DNA from: Nostoc sp. UHCC 0926
GTDB taxonomy: Bacteria > Cyanobacteriota > Cyanobacteriia > Cyanobacteriales > Nostocaceae
Length of the DNA: 64,000 bases
Assembly (NCBI RefSeq): GCF_028623165.1
Contig: NZ_CP117768.1
Span: 1,054,001-1,118,000 of the forward strand
Direction of reading: 5' to 3'
Notes under the pieces: model-generated
The model's database searches: none
The model's input: only the letters and a program-made list of their open reading frames with translations
Told to the model about the DNA's origin: nothing
Shown here: positions 18,659 through 29,221 of the stretch, piece by piece
Numbering within the stretch: position 1 is the stretch's first letter
Layout: every line of letters starts with the position of its first letter
Program-made: the position numbers and the translations under genes

Positions 18659-19674
18659 TTAAGCAAGCCTTCTAAGCATTAACCGAATCATTGCAACCTG
18701 GACAAATGTTTCATGGGTCTGCGGTAAAATCTCGTAGTCCTTGCTCAAGCGACGACACCAATTGAACCAACCAAAACTACGTTCAACAACCCAACGTCTG
18801 GGCAGAAGTACAAAGCTTTTAGTATCAGTTGGACGACGCACAACCTCCAAAATCCATCTATAAGTATCCATAACCCATTTCCTAAACCCCTCACCTTGAT
18901 ACCCAGCATCAACCCAAATACAAACTAATCGTGTCAAGCGATCGCTAATTCGTTGACGTGCGGACACAAATAATTTTTTCGCGCCAGCCTGGTCAGATTC
19001 ATACGCTGAGGTGACTACGACCATCAGTACCAATCCAAGAGTGTCAAACAATTTTGGATTTTGGATTTTGGATTTTGGATTTTGGATTAACCCCGTGCCT
19101 CTTGGGTACTTGGCTCTGAAGATTTTAGATTGACGATAGCGCAGCGTTAGCGAGTCCACGAGCGAATGATTGAATTTATTCCGCCCACCAGGGGCGGGGC
19201 ATGAACCGAAGTAATTCTTGGTTTTTTAATCTAAAATCTAAAATCTAAAATCTAAAATTCGTAGTCAACGAGAAAATGCCGTTTACGTCCCTTGACCCGC
19301 TTGCCTGAATCAAAACCAACCGCTTTTGACACCATCGTTCCAATCTCTATCGATTGGCTATCAATTATTGCTGCACTTGGGTTGGGTTCACGGTCTTCGA
19401 CAACACGTACCCACTGCTGAAGTTTATGGTTCATCTTCTCCCATGTGCCATCCAAGCGCCATTTGCGGAAGTAATAATACACCGTCTGCCAGTTGGGAAA
19501 GTCGTGAGGCATCATTCGCCACGCACAACCCGTGCAAAGGATGTAAAAGATGGCATTAATCACTGCACGTAGGTCAACACAACGAGGACGGCACGCTGGA
19601 TTTTCTAAAGGGATGAGGGTCGAGAGTAATTCCCATTGTTCCGAAGTGAGGTCACTTGGGTATGATTTAGACAT
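18659..19674 (-). pseudogene. IS5-family transposase, disrupted by a nested insertion
   Basis: The N-terminal part (19674 to about 19264) has the IS5 start SDLTSEQWELLSTLIP, the insert YYFRKWRLDGTWEKM and the first catalytic Asp in AAIIDSQSIEIG, ending in GRKRHFLVD. The C-terminal part (19042 to 18659) continues TLGLVLMVVVTSAYESDQ, with the second Asp in CIWVDAGYQGE and the glutamate in VVERSFGWFNWCRRLSKDYE. Between them lie 221 bp of foreign sequence with a stop. Joining the two parts restores one frame of 264 codons, a normal transposase length. The copy cannot make full-length enzyme now. Confidence 0.9.
19043..19268. repeat. Nested repeat-flanked insertion inside the transposase gene
   Basis: A 221-bp insertion bounded by GTCAA at 19043-19047 and 19264-19268, probably a 5-bp target duplication. 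Its two ends are inverted runs of a heptamer: ATTTTGG-type units on the left and the complementary TCTAAAA units on the right. The middle has short motifs common in Nostoc intergenic DNA. It encodes no protein of its own. Excising one GTCAA plus the insert restores the transposase frame, so the boundaries are well supported. Confidence 0.82.
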
Positions 19675-19942
19675 GGCTCTAGTAACGCTGTCGCATTTTT
19701 ATCTACTGACAGAATACCGTTACTGGAGCCTTTTTTGACTTTCTAAACATCCTCTTAGAGAATTATTGAAACACGGTCAACTTGATCCGAAACGCTCTAT
19801 GCGCCGCCGGAAGGATTTGAATAGTATTATTGAGCATATTATTCAAAAATTGCAAGCTCAAGATAAAAGTGGAAAACTACTTGCAGCCTCAATCTCTAAA
19901 ACATAATGCAGCTTTAAAAGCAAATCATTTTTATTAATTCCT

Positions 19943-20746
19943 CTATTGCTGTTCTAACCAAGCTACCAAATCAGCCACTTCCGAAAAATCAAGCAACTCT
20001 TCGCCTAAATTTTCTAACTGTTCAGCAGATAAAATCCGAACCTGCTCAACTAATGATGTATCAATATCACTAAAGCGACGTCTAAGCTGACGACTAATCA
20101 ATTTAAACGCTTCCTTTTGAACGATATCTTGATAAATTACAGACTCTTTCATAATATCCTCCCGTAAAAATTGATTAACCAAATTCTTGTCAAACCGCAA
20201 ACCTGCCAGAATTTCTACACAACCCGCGATATTTTGTCGCTCCTCCCTATCTGGAATTGTAGCGACTTCTTTAGCCACTTGTGCCAGTAAAGTTTGCGGC
20301 GAGTCAGTTCGCGTCAAACTTGCTAAAGGTAACAGCGCCGGATTAACTAAAAATATTGTTGAATCTTGCTCCCAAAGACGAACAACCTGATATTGATGAA
20401 TCGTCGTATTGTCCCGATATTCTTCTGTAAAAGCCACTTCGTTAGTAGTTTCCTGCAAAAAGATTAGCACTTGCACTACAGAACAACGGTATTGACGCTT
20501 CAACCTCACAGAATAATCGAGCATTCGGAAATTAAGCGCCGGATTAGATTTCGCCAAAGTTTGAAATTCAATGTGCAAAATTTGGTTAGCTGCTTGCAAA
20601 AATGTCACAGAATCCGCACGAATTGGTTCAAGCGTGAGTTCCGTTTTTAAGACTTCAATTTGTTGCACCTCTACCCCAAGCAACCAACGCACAAAATCAG
20701 CAGGGTACTGTTCAGCTAAATATTTACAAGCGTTGTCGTAACTCAC
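19943..20746 (-). CDS. Rpn-type nuclease/putative transposase with C-terminal DUF4351-like domain
   Basis: About 267 residues starting from GTG at 20746 (VSYDNACKYLAEQYPADFVR), the family's usual N-terminus. The frame is open to 20845, but the extra 33 codons fall in repeat sequence. The nuclease core is EPIRADSVTFLQ, then ILHIEFQT (E-x-Q) and FRMLDYSVRLKRQY. The C-terminus RQLRRRFSDIDTSLVEQV to EVADLVAWLEQQ is a DUF4351-like helical domain. Rpn proteins are DNA endonucleases that promote recombination. This is the only intact one of three in the window and it stands alone. Confidence 0.82.
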   Translation of the reverse strand: MSYDNACKYLAEQYPADFVRWLLGVEVQQIEVLKTELTLEPIRADSVTFLQAANQILHIEFQTLAKSNPALNFRMLDYSVRLKRQYRCSVVQVLIFLQETTNEVAFTEEYRDNTTIHQYQVVRLWEQDSTIFLVNPALLPLASLTRTDSPQTLLAQVAKEVATIPDREERQNIAGCVEILAGLRFDKNLVNQFLREDIMKESVIYQDIVQKEAFKLISRQLRRRFSDIDTSLVEQVRILSAEQLENLGEELLDFSEVADLVAWLEQQ

Positions 20747-20886
20747 CCTCTTCTTCCTCTCTACGCGATGCCATCTGCTACAACGCGGGGAACCCGCGCA
20801 ACGCACTGGCTCCTCTGCGTGACACAAAAAAACAGCCACCTCCATCAGGAAGCAGCTGTTCTCACAAATTATGTGACTACAAAGTA

Positions 20887-22527
<1,641 letters not shown>

Positions 22528-22687
22528 CTAAATCCAGGGATTAGGTCAATTTTTTCTTGAATTGGGTATTAGGGACTGGGGATTGGGGAACTTGGGGTTC
22601 CCTCTAGGGATAAGGGGTAATGGGGATTGGGGATTGTTCCCATACGCCATAACCCATACCTGATAACCCATAGCCCTCATAACCCAC

Positions 22688-22999
22688 TTAGATAACGACT
22701 GCTAAAATATCTTTTTCAGAAAGCAGTACATATTCTTCGGTGCCGAGCTTGATGTCGGTGCCAGCGTACTTCGAGTACAGCACCTTATCACCGACTTTAA
22801 TTTCCAACTCCTGACGGCTACCGTCATCGTTACGCTTGCCAGGACCAAGGGCGACTACTTCCCCTACCTGGGGCTTTTCCTTGGCGGTATCGGGCAAATA
22901 CAGACCACCTGCGGTCTTTTCCTCAGAGGCGTTCACTTTTACGAAAACGCGATCGCTCAAAGGTTTAACTGTAGAAACGCTTAAAGATAAAGCTGCCAT
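22688..22999 (-). CDS. groS: Co-chaperonin GroES
   Basis: 103 residues from ATG at 22999 ([20 protein letters not shown]). It contains the mobile loop [20 protein letters not shown], the roof-loop region GPGKRNDDG and the end [13 protein letters not shown]. The frame is open 10 codons further up, but that stretch overlaps the CIRCE operator, so 22999 is the real start, with TTTCC/GGAAAT as ribosome binding site (minus strand GGAGGAAAT). GroES caps the GroEL ring. It is the first gene of the groESL operon. Confidence 0.98.
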   Translation of the reverse strand: MAALSLSVSTVKPLSDRVFVKVNASEEKTAGGLYLPDTAKEKPQVGEVVALGPGKRNDDGSRQELEIKVGDKVLYSKYAGTDIKLGTEEYVLLSEKDILAVVI

Positions 23000-23016
23000 A
23001 TTATTTCCTCCAGAGT

Positions 23017-23043
23017 TTAGCACTCTCAACTCCTGAGTGCTAA
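23017..23043 (-). promoter_or_regulatory. CIRCE operator (HrcA binding site)
   Basis: A perfect CIRCE inverted repeat, TTAGCACTC-N9-GAGTGCTAA, sits 17 bp upstream of the groES start codon. HrcA repressor binds this element and represses groESL outside heat shock. Both arms match the consensus at every base. Confidence 0.97.
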
Positions 23044-23260
23044 TCTACCGAAAAGTGGCGTCCAATGGCAAGAATTCCTTGAGTACGGGTTCCCGAACTA
23101 GAAGATTATTGGTGTACTTAAGTATAAATGCTTAATCATTTCTAGTTTTCCGGTTCCGTTCCATAAGTTACGAATATTTTTATCTGGTCAACTTTATTTG
23201 CAAAGCTTGGAAATTGTTATAGAACTGTAATCAGGGAGCCGCTCGATAAGTAACAATACA

Positions 23261-23720
23261 GTGATCCAGTCTAGCCATCAAATCCCCAAAACCACTAAGT
23301 CTGTTGAACATCAAGCCCTGAGTAATTGCGTAGAAACTTTAGAACTTGCAAAAATTCAGCGACACATTTTTATTTGCGCTGACCAGACAATTGCTAACTG
23401 CTGCTCAAAAGGAGCTAGTCTGGAATCCTGGGAATACTTAAAAAAGCGACTTAATAGAGTTAAAACTTGATGAGCCGCAACAAAGTCATCCCATTTGCGT
23501 CTTTAGAACTAAAGCCAACTGCTTGCGCGTTTGTTGTTCTGGACTCATAATGGTGGTTTACCCTGATGGGGCCTGGTATCGCCAAGCAAACCCGGAAGTT
23601 ACCCTGCGGCTCATCCGAGAACACTTAATAGGCAATAAGGTGGTAGAAGAATATGCATTTTCAACCCATCCTTTGCCAGGAACTTCCCTAGTTTCTTGTG
23701 AACACCTTATAGAGGCTTAA
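23261..23720 (+). pseudogene. (2Fe-2S) thioredoxin-like ferredoxin domain protein with a frameshift
   Basis: The first frame (23261-23470) encodes LELAKIQRHIFICADQTIAN with cysteines C-x-x-x-x-x-x-CC, then ESWEYLKKRLNR, and stops. The next frame (+1) continues without a gap in sense: ELKLDEPQQSHPICVFRTKA, NCLRVCCSGLIMVVYPDGAW, then NPEVTLRLIREHLIGNKVVE and EYAFSTHPLPG. Together they make the complete small ferredoxin domain with its four cysteines (C-x-n-CC region and C-x3-C type). One extra base near 23455 explains the break. Either the gene is dead or the sequence carries an error. The GTG start at 23261 is tentative. Confidence 0.8.
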
Positions 23721-24046
23721 CAACCGAAGGATATGTTATGGCAGTAAGCTTTAAGAAAGTGCGGGTTGTTTTGAGGTAGGGTCATCTTTAAGCCAATACT
23801 TACTTGTGAGTCAGAAAGATTATTATTTAATCAGCGTTTTTTACCCCGCCCCTTTCAAAGCGATATATAATAGCGCATTATAGATACTACTGCTATACGT
23901 ATCCTTGCTGGACTTTTGCTATCGAGCTACTAGTCTATTGAAAGTGCTCGGCATTTTTGAGACTTCGAGACAGTAAAGGCAAGTTAAGTAGGAAAAAGGA
24001 CACATCTCGAATAACCCACCATAGAGGATAAATATTCAAGACTTTG
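23721..24046 (+). other. Intergenic region upstream of the response regulator
   Basis: These 326 bp hold no convincing gene. A T-run follows near 23837 (GCGTTTTTTACC) and an AT-rich stretch near 23870 (ATATATAATAGCGC) could be a minus-10 region for the response regulator. No operator is recognisable. Confidence 0.35.
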
Positions 24047-24724
24047 ATGGACCGAAGCGCGACAAGTGCCACTGCTATGAAAGAGCCCAGCATGAAAGAT
24101 CACAAACGACTTCTATTGATTGATGATGACCCTAACCTCATCTTGCTGGTGAAGGATTACTTGGAATTCCGGGGATACGAAGTCATCACCGCCGAAAATG
24201 GACGTGAAGCTCTGGAAATTTTAGAGCAAGATGTTCCAGACATGATTATCTGCGATGTGATGATGCCGGAAATGGACGGATATACTTTTGTGGAACAAGT
24301 CCGGCAAAACGAACGCACCAGCTGGATTCCGGTTCTTTTCCTTTCAGCTAAGGGACAAAGTGCAGACCGAGTTAAGGGTTTAAATAAAGGTGCTGATGTT
24401 TATATGGTCAAACCCTTTGAACCAGAAGAACTCGTAGCACAAGTTGAATCCTCGCTGAAACAAACTATCCGTTGGAAAGAACACCAAGCAAAAGGAGGCG
24501 AAAACAGTTCCCGCATCCAGGTTCCCTTCGATGTGCAGTTAACCCCAACCGAACTGAAAGTAGTCCAGTTTGTCGCTAGGGGTTTAGCTAACCGGGAAAT
24601 TGCTGAAGAACTCAATGTTAGTCAGCGTACAGTTGAAAGCCATGTGTCCAATATGTTGGGCAAAACCAATCTACACAACCGCACTGAACTAGCGCGGTGG
24701 GCGATTGAAAATCAAATGGCATAG
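24047..24724 (+). CDS. NarL/LuxR-type response regulator
   Basis: About 225 residues. Residues 20-135 are a receiver domain: LLLIDDDPNLILLVKDYLEF, phospho-acceptor Asp in IICDVMMPEMDG, Thr/Ser switch in LFLSAKG and Lys in MVKPFEPEEL. The C-terminal 65 residues are a LuxR helix-turn-helix: LTPTELKVVQFVARGLANRE, IAEELNVSQRTVESHVSNML. It is a DNA-binding transcription factor; this subtype is common to cyanobacteria and some plastids (Ycf29-like), but I cannot assign a regulon. ATG 24047 is used; internal Met codons at 24077 and 24092 are possible. There is no kinase beside it. Confidence 0.9.
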   Translation: MDRSATSATAMKEPSMKDHKRLLLIDDDPNLILLVKDYLEFRGYEVITAENGREALEILEQDVPDMIICDVMMPEMDGYTFVEQVRQNERTSWIPVLFLSAKGQSADRVKGLNKGADVYMVKPFEPEELVAQVESSLKQTIRWKEHQAKGGENSSRIQVPFDVQLTPTELKVVQFVARGLANREIAEELNVSQRTVESHVSNMLGKTNLHNRTELARWAIENQMA

Positions 24725-24785
24725 CCGATTTTAGATTTTGGATTTTGGATTATCATTCTAAAATCCAAAATCCGAAATCAAAAAT
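24724..24785. repeat. Heptanucleotide repeat hairpin
   Basis: Runs of TTTTGGA/TTTTAGA units are followed by their inverted complement (CTAAAATCCAAAATCC), forming a long imperfect hairpin between the convergent response regulator and NIL-domain genes. It may act as a terminator. It is the same repeat class that has entered the IS5 transposase and purL. Confidence 0.75.
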
Positions 24786-24788
24786 TGA

Positions 24789-25058
24789 TTACCACCCATC
24801 TTCTTCAGGACTAGATTGGTGCAAAACTTCTAAATCCAACTCATTCAGGTAAGTTAAGGCGCTTTCAATCTGGGAAACAGTACCTCGCAGTTGTAGATGG
24901 AAGCAACTATGTTGTGGCACGTTTGTGCTTACCTGAGCATCAGCAATAATTATTGTGACCCCATAGTGAGAAACCAGTCGTGAAATGACTGGTTTCTCAT
25001 GCAAGTCTTTAGGAATAGGAATCTGGATGCGAGTTTGGGTGCGTCTATTATCTAAAAT
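24789..25058 (-). CDS. NIL-domain-like small protein
   Basis: The conserved part reads RRTQTRIQIPIPKDLHEKPV, then ISRLVSHYGVTIIIADAQVS, LQLRGTVSQIESALTYLNEL and DLEVLHQ. This is the NIL ferredoxin-fold domain, found as a small stand-alone protein in cyanobacteria and otherwise at the end of methionine ABC transporters. No ATG or GTG precedes the first conserved residues: the frame is open only from a stop at about 25070, and the likely start is ATT at 25058. A TTG at 25004 would cut the first strand. The gene therefore either uses a rare start or has lost it. Confidence 0.6.
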   Translation of the reverse strand: MLDNRRTQTRIQIPIPKDLHEKPVISRLVSHYGVTIIIADAQVSTNVPQHSCFHLQLRGTVSQIESALTYLNELDLEVLHQSSPEEDGW

Positions 25059-25315
25059 ACCAGTATTAGATTTTACTTATTTATTCAAAATTGCCATTCT
25101 AGCTTCCTACTTGACTTCTGGAATGAAGGTTTTACTTTGCACAATTCTTTTAACACTAGCGTCACTTATCCTGCACAGGCAAGCAAGAAAGTATTTGCCT
25201 TTGCAAACCATTAATTTAGATGTAGTAAATGTAAAGAATTGCTCATAATTCGGTAATTATGAAGTTAATTGTTATTCTATAGTGCTTTTCGATCAGATTT
25301 AATATAGCCAATCTG

Positions 25316-25343
25316 TAGGGTTACAACAATTTTTGTAACCCTA
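25316..25343. terminator. 11-bp stem hairpin
   Basis: TAGGGTTACAA, a 6-base loop, and the exact complement TTGTAACCCTA. It is followed by TTTATT on the plus strand. It lies upstream of the kinase fragment and may terminate or mark the remnant's old neighbour; no intact gene feeds into it. Confidence 0.5.
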
Positions 25344-25354
25344 ATTTATTGTGT

Positions 25355-25762
25355 ATGAGATTTAATACTGAAGTGAGAACATTGCACTGTTTAGCAATGG
25401 AGAAAATCGAAGGCGTAAATTTAGAGCAATGGATGGAATTTCGTAATTATCAACGTCTTTCTGAAGCTCAAGCTCTCAGTTGGCTAAAACAACTTGTAGA
25501 AATTTTTGCTGATCCAATAGTGAAAAAGTACAGTCACAGACTGACAGAAGTAGAACCTAAAAATCTCTATACAGCTTATGAATATCTTGCACAACAAGCC
25601 AATGCTAACTATAGCAAACAGAACAATCTTGTTGTTGAAGTTGCTAAATGGATTAATGATACCCGATTAGTTTCACAAAGCGAGAATTTAGATAAAGTTA
25701 TAAGTGAAATAGAAAGTTTAAAAATTAGACTTCGTGATTCTAAAGATCGAAAACCTTTTTGA
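25355..25762 (+). pseudogene. Fragment of a serine/threonine protein kinase
   Basis: The first 50 residues carry pieces of a kinase domain: RFNTEVRTLHC, then the hinge-like LAMEKIEGVNLEQWMEF, then ALSWLKQLVEI, where HRD and DFG motifs should follow. Instead the sequence goes directly to an unrelated-looking helical tail (IVKKYSHRLTEVEPKNLYTA). The ATP-binding glycine loop, lysine and catalytic loop are all missing. It looks like a kinase gene reduced by internal deletions. The remaining frame is open but should give no active kinase. Confidence 0.55.
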
Positions 25763-25885
25763 ACTGATTATTTCAAATCAAATTAACATAAACCCATAGC
25801 ATTAGATTGGGCTTCGTTACTCAACCCAACACTAACAAATTTAATTTTAATAAACAATACCTGATACTATTTTTTTAAGGCTGCC

Positions 25886-26671
25886 ATGTATGACAATATT
25901 TGTAAATTCATTGCCGAAAACTTCAAAGATGACTTGGCAACTTGGTTACTAGGTTCACCGATTAAATGAACAGAACTTAGCCCTACGGAATTATCAAACG
26001 AACCAATTCGCGCCGATTCATTAATTTTATTGCAATCTGATGATTTAGTTCTACATACCGAATTTCAAACCAACGCTGATGAAGATATCCCCTTTCGGAT
26101 GTTAGATTATCGGGTTAGGGTTTATCGCCGCTTTCCTAACAAAGAAATGCGTCAAGTAGTAATCTATTTGAGAAAGACAAGTTCACAATTAGTCAGTGAA
26201 AACACTTTTAGGTTAAACAACACTTACCATCAATTTGAAGTAATACGTCTGTGGGAACAACCTACAGACAGGTTTATGAGTATTCCAGGTCTATTACCCT
26301 TTGCCGTGCTAAGTCAGACAAACGATCCTACAATGGTATTAACCCAAGTAGCCAAAGCAGTTGAAGCAATTAGCGATCGCCAGCTACAAAGAAATATAGC
26401 TGCTGCGAGTGGCATTCTAGCAGGTCTAGTATTAAAGAAAGATGTAATTAGGAAGATTTTAAGGAGTGAGATTATGCGCGAATCAGTCATTTATCAAGAA
26501 ATTCTAGAAGAAGGCGAAGCCAAAGGTAAAGCAGAAGGTAAAGCAGAAACAACAAGAAAGTTGGCTTTAAATTTGCTACGAATTGGAATGACTTTAGAAC
26601 AAATTGCTCAAGTTACTGAATTACCTATTGAGCAAATTCAAGTTTTACAAGAGGAGATTCAAAAATCCTAA
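25886..26671 (+). pseudogene. Rpn-type nuclease gene with one premature stop
   Basis: The frame begins at ATG 25886 (MYDNICKFIAENFKDDLATW) and meets a TGA at 25967-25969. It then continues in the same frame through the family core: NEPIRADSLILLQSDD, LVLHTEFQTN (E-x-Q), FRMLDYRVRVYRRF, LPFAVLSQTNDP, then the EGEAKGKAEGKAE linker to a helical end (IAQVTELPIEQIQVL). All the rest looks intact over 234 further codons, so the stop is recent. Unless read through, only a C-terminal product could be made. Confidence 0.82.
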
Positions 26672-26712
26672 TTTTAACTAATCGCTTTAGAAAATACACG
26701 GCTATAAAAGCA

Positions 26713-26766
26713 AAACCCGCGAATGCGGGTTTCAAAGTTTTTCTAAGTCCGCGCCAACGGACTTAG
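26713..26766 (-). terminator. Two hairpins between convergent genes
   Basis: Hairpin one is AAACCCGC-GAAT-GCGGGTTT (26713-26732). On the minus strand it is followed by TGCTTTT, as expected for termination of asnS. Hairpin two is CTAAGTCCG, a 6-base loop and CGGACTTAG (26743-26766). Placed between the Rpn-type gene and asnS, they probably stop transcription from both sides. Confidence 0.7.
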
Positions 26767-26812
26767 CTTGTATAGATGCGATTTCTAATCGTCTGGTTTT
26801 CAAATTCTCAAA

Positions 26813-28204
26813 CTAAAACTCAGCACTCTGCGGTGTACGGGGAAAGGGAATCACATCACGAATATTTCCCATACCAGTCATAAATTGCACGAGTCGTTCA
26901 AAACCTAGCCCAAAACCAGCATGGGGGACAGTACCGTAACGACGCAAATCCAGATACCACCACAAATCTTCTGGGTTTAACCCTTGCGCTAACACGCGGC
27001 GTTCTAAAACTTCCAAGCGTTCTTCGCGCTGGGAACCGCCGACAATCTCGCCAATTTTAGGTGCGAGAATATCCATTGCACGGACGGTTTTTTCATCGTC
27101 GTTCAAGCGCATATAAAAAGCTTTGATTTGCGCTGGATAATCTGTGACGATCGCAGGCTTTTTAAATAATTGTTCAGCTAGGTAACGTTCGTGTTCTGAT
27201 TGTAAGTCTAAACCCCAACTCACAGGATATTCAAATTTTACATCAGCTTTTTCTAAAAGTTTAATGGCTTCTGTATAAGTTAAACGTTCAAACTGATTAT
27301 TAATAATATTTTCGGCTGTGGACAACACAGATTTATCAATGCGTTCATTGAAAAATTCCATATCTTCTGGGCAAGTTTCCAACACATATTTAAAAATGTG
27401 TTTGAGAAACGCCTCAGCTAAATCCATATCGCCTTCTAGGTCACAAAAAGCCATTTCTGGCTCAACCATCCAAAATTCTGCTAAGTGGCGGGAGGTATTG
27501 GAGTTTTCTGCACGGAAGGTAGGGCCAAAGGTGTAGACGTTGCTAAACGCCATCGCCATCACTTCCGCTTCCAACTGGCCGCTAACTGTTAAATATGTGG
27601 GTTTAGCAAAAAAGTCTTGGCTGTAATCTACTGCTTGATTTTCTGTGCGGGGAATATTCTTTAAATCCAAACTGGTAACACTAAAAAGTTCACCTGCACC
27701 TTCGCAATCGCTAGCAGTGATAATCGGGGTGTGTACCCACAAAAAGTCTCTTTCTTGGAAAAATTGGTGAATTGCTGTCGAACAAGCATTTCTGACGCGG
27801 AAAACTGCACCAAAAGAATTAGTCCGCGATCGCAAATGTCCAATGGTTCGCAAAAACTCAAAGGAATGGCGTTTCTTTTGCAGGGGATATGTATCGGGAT
27901 CAGCTTCTCCGTAAACTTTTACTGTCTCGGCTTTCAACTCAATTCGTTGTCCTTTACCAAGAGAAGCCACTAGTACCCCTGTCGCCTCAACAGCAGCACC
28001 TGTATTCAATTTTTTTAATATAGCTTCATAATCTGGCAAATCCTGATTAATCACGACTTGCAAATTAGCTAGTGATGAGCCGTCATTGACTTCAATAAAA
28101 GCAAACCCTTTGGACTCGCGTTTCGTCCGCACCCAGCCTTGAATTTGGAGAGACTCATCAGGTTGACCACTTCGCAATATTTCTGCAATCCGTCGATTTA
28201 CCAT
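26813..28204 (-). CDS. asnS: Asparagine-tRNA ligase
   Basis: This 463-residue class IIb synthetase has an N-terminal OB-fold anticodon-binding domain ([20 protein letters not shown]) and the catalytic domain with motif 2 around [20 protein letters not shown] and motif 3 in [19 protein letters not shown]. The EPEMAF and TVPHAGFG sequences distinguish AsnRS from AspRS. It charges tRNA-Asn in translation. It is separated by 2 bp from the small coiled-coil gene upstream on the same strand, so the two may be cotranscribed. Confidence 0.97.
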   Translation of the reverse strand: MVNRRIAEILRSGQPDESLQIQGWVRTKRESKGFAFIEVNDGSSLANLQVVINQDLPDYEAILKKLNTGAAVEATGVLVASLGKGQRIELKAETVKVYGEADPDTYPLQKKRHSFEFLRTIGHLRSRTNSFGAVFRVRNACSTAIHQFFQERDFLWVHTPIITASDCEGAGELFSVTSLDLKNIPRTENQAVDYSQDFFAKPTYLTVSGQLEAEVMAMAFSNVYTFGPTFRAENSNTSRHLAEFWMVEPEMAFCDLEGDMDLAEAFLKHIFKYVLETCPEDMEFFNERIDKSVLSTAENIINNQFERLTYTEAIKLLEKADVKFEYPVSWGLDLQSEHERYLAEQLFKKPAIVTDYPAQIKAFYMRLNDDEKTVRAMDILAPKIGEIVGGSQREERLEVLERRVLAQGLNPEDLWWYLDLRRYGTVPHAGFGLGFERLVQFMTGMGNIRDVIPFPRTPQSAEF

Positions 28205-28206
28205 AT

Positions 28207-28569
28207 TTATCCAGCATAAGACTTTAATATCCAGCCTATGATAACGCCCATTCCACCAAAGCGGACGACTTGCCAGAAAGGTTTTTTGAGGCTACGCCAA
28301 GAAAATAACTGGCTTTCTAAGTTTAGTTCTAGCATTTCCAACTGCTGTTGAATTTGCCGTAACTCTGCTTTTATTTCTGGTGTCTGAGATTTATTGTGCT
28401 TCAGTTGATCGCGGCGCTGTTGCCATTGTGCCTGTTGTTGGCGATCGCTTTGCACTTGATCATAACGCTCTTTTAAGGATAGGAGCGATCGCTCTACTTC
28501 CTCCAATTCTTGTTCAAAATCTGGTTGCGGATTTTCCCCTGATGGCTGTGATTGTTTAGACGGCTTCAT
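28207..28569 (-). CDS. Small coiled-coil protein with a C-terminal membrane helix
   Basis: About 120 residues from ATG at 28569 ([20 protein letters not shown]). Residues 18-95 are charged and Gln-rich with heptad spacing ([20 protein letters not shown]), so a coiled coil is likely. The C-terminus has one hydrophobic segment ([20 protein letters not shown]), giving a tail-anchored layout. The frame is open to 28608, but the extra residues are not conserved-looking. I do not recognise the family. It lies 2 bp before asnS and could be expressed with it. Confidence 0.6.
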   Translation of the reverse strand: MKPSKQSQPSGENPQPDFEQELEEVERSLLSLKERYDQVQSDRQQQAQWQQRRDQLKHNKSQTPEIKAELRQIQQQLEMLELNLESQLFSWRSLKKPFWQVVRFGGMGVIIGWILKSYAG

Positions 28570-28674
28570 GTACAAGTAGTAAACTAAGATTAAATGCGAG
28601 TCTGCCAATAGTCAAAATTAAAACTATGAGTTTTTGACTTAGCACTCAGCACTTAGCACTCAGCACTCATAATT

Positions 28675-28953
28675 ATGTCTCAATCTACCCAGCTACCGAA
28701 AACCAGTCAACTGAATGAACTTAGTACTCTGGAACTAGCTCAAGCCCTCATGGAAAGACTAAGCATCTCCCCTAACGATTGGCATCGCCTCAAGTCTAAC
28801 CGCAATTCCCGCGCTAATGAACAAGTGGCAGCAGCTATTGTGTATCTTTTAAAGAATCAGCCACAAGAAGCTCAAGCCAGATTAGAACAAGCAGTTGGTT
28901 GGTTAGATCGCTCTATTTCTGCACCTCCCTGTCCAACTCACGGAAAAAGTTAA
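28675..28953 (+). CDS. Conserved cyanobacterial small protein (DUF6439-like)
   Basis: A 92-residue soluble protein. Its core is LNELSTLELAQALMERLSIS followed by NDWHRLKSNRNSRANEQVAA and AAIVYLLKNQPQEAQARLEQ, mostly helical, ending in PPCPTHGKS. I believe it belongs to a cyanobacterial family of unknown function, possibly DUF6439; the name is from memory and uncertain. No metal or nucleotide motif is present. It is divergent from the coiled-coil gene and monocistronic. Confidence 0.6.
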   Translation: MSQSTQLPKTSQLNELSTLELAQALMERLSISPNDWHRLKSNRNSRANEQVAAAIVYLLKNQPQEAQARLEQAVGWLDRSISAPPCPTHGKS

Positions 28954-29221
28954 AAGTTTAGGAGTTAAAAGTTTTAAATTATTAACTCCTAACTCCTAAT
29001 TCTAGTCTGCGTCTTGGTGGTCGCAAGTATGCTGAAACCTTTGTTATGAAATAAAATTTGGTTTTGCAAGTCCCCTATATATTTGTTTTTGACTTACCAA
29101 AAACTATCAACCTCTCGTTTGTAGGCTGCTGCCAAGGAATGCCTTTAGGGAGGCAGAGCCTCTAGATGAGCATTCCCATGCTCTGCATGGAAATGAGATC
29201 AACTTTTAACTCCAAAATCTG

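Larger units (their letters stand above)
18628..19754 (-). mobile_element. IS5-family (IS1031-like) insertion sequence, itself interrupted
   Basis: The ends are imperfect inverted repeats: GAGGATGTTTGGAAAGT at 18628 and the complement of GAGGATGTTTAGAAAGTC ending at 19754. They are flanked by TTA on both sides (18625-18627 and 19755-19757), a 3-bp TNA-type duplication as made by the IS1031 group. Total length is 1127 bp. Subtracting the 221-bp nested insertion leaves 906 bp, a normal size for this group. The single transposase gene lies on the minus strand. The host gene reads through cleanly once the element is removed, which confirms the ends. Confidence 0.92.
18357..19906 (+). pseudogene. 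ParA partner gene, split by an IS5-family element
   Basis: The gene begins at 18357, overlapping the parA stop by one base. It runs 90 codons to 18626 and is then cut by the insertion at 18628-19754. The frame as it stands ends at 18662 with residues read from the IS end. If the element and one copy of the 3-bp duplication (TTA) are removed, the frame continues without a break from 19758 to TAA at 19904-19906. The restored protein is 139 residues. Across the join it reads LTKLGEQVRELLKHGQLDPK, with a basic RSMRRRKDL region and a helical end (IIEHIIQKLQAQDK). A small basic partner after ParA suggests a centromere-binding or adaptor protein, but I do not recognise the family. Confidence 0.88.

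Noticed and set aside
23442..23448. A AAA AAG slippery heptamer within the ferredoxin-like gene, possible programmed frameshift
   Set aside because: The second half of the gene is in the +1 frame relative to the first. A -1 slip at this heptamer leads to a stop within three codons, so it cannot rescue the gene.
24985..25248. 87-codon plus-strand frame over the NIL gene start
   Set aside because: It overlaps the conserved NIL coding region on the other strand and has no motif of its own.
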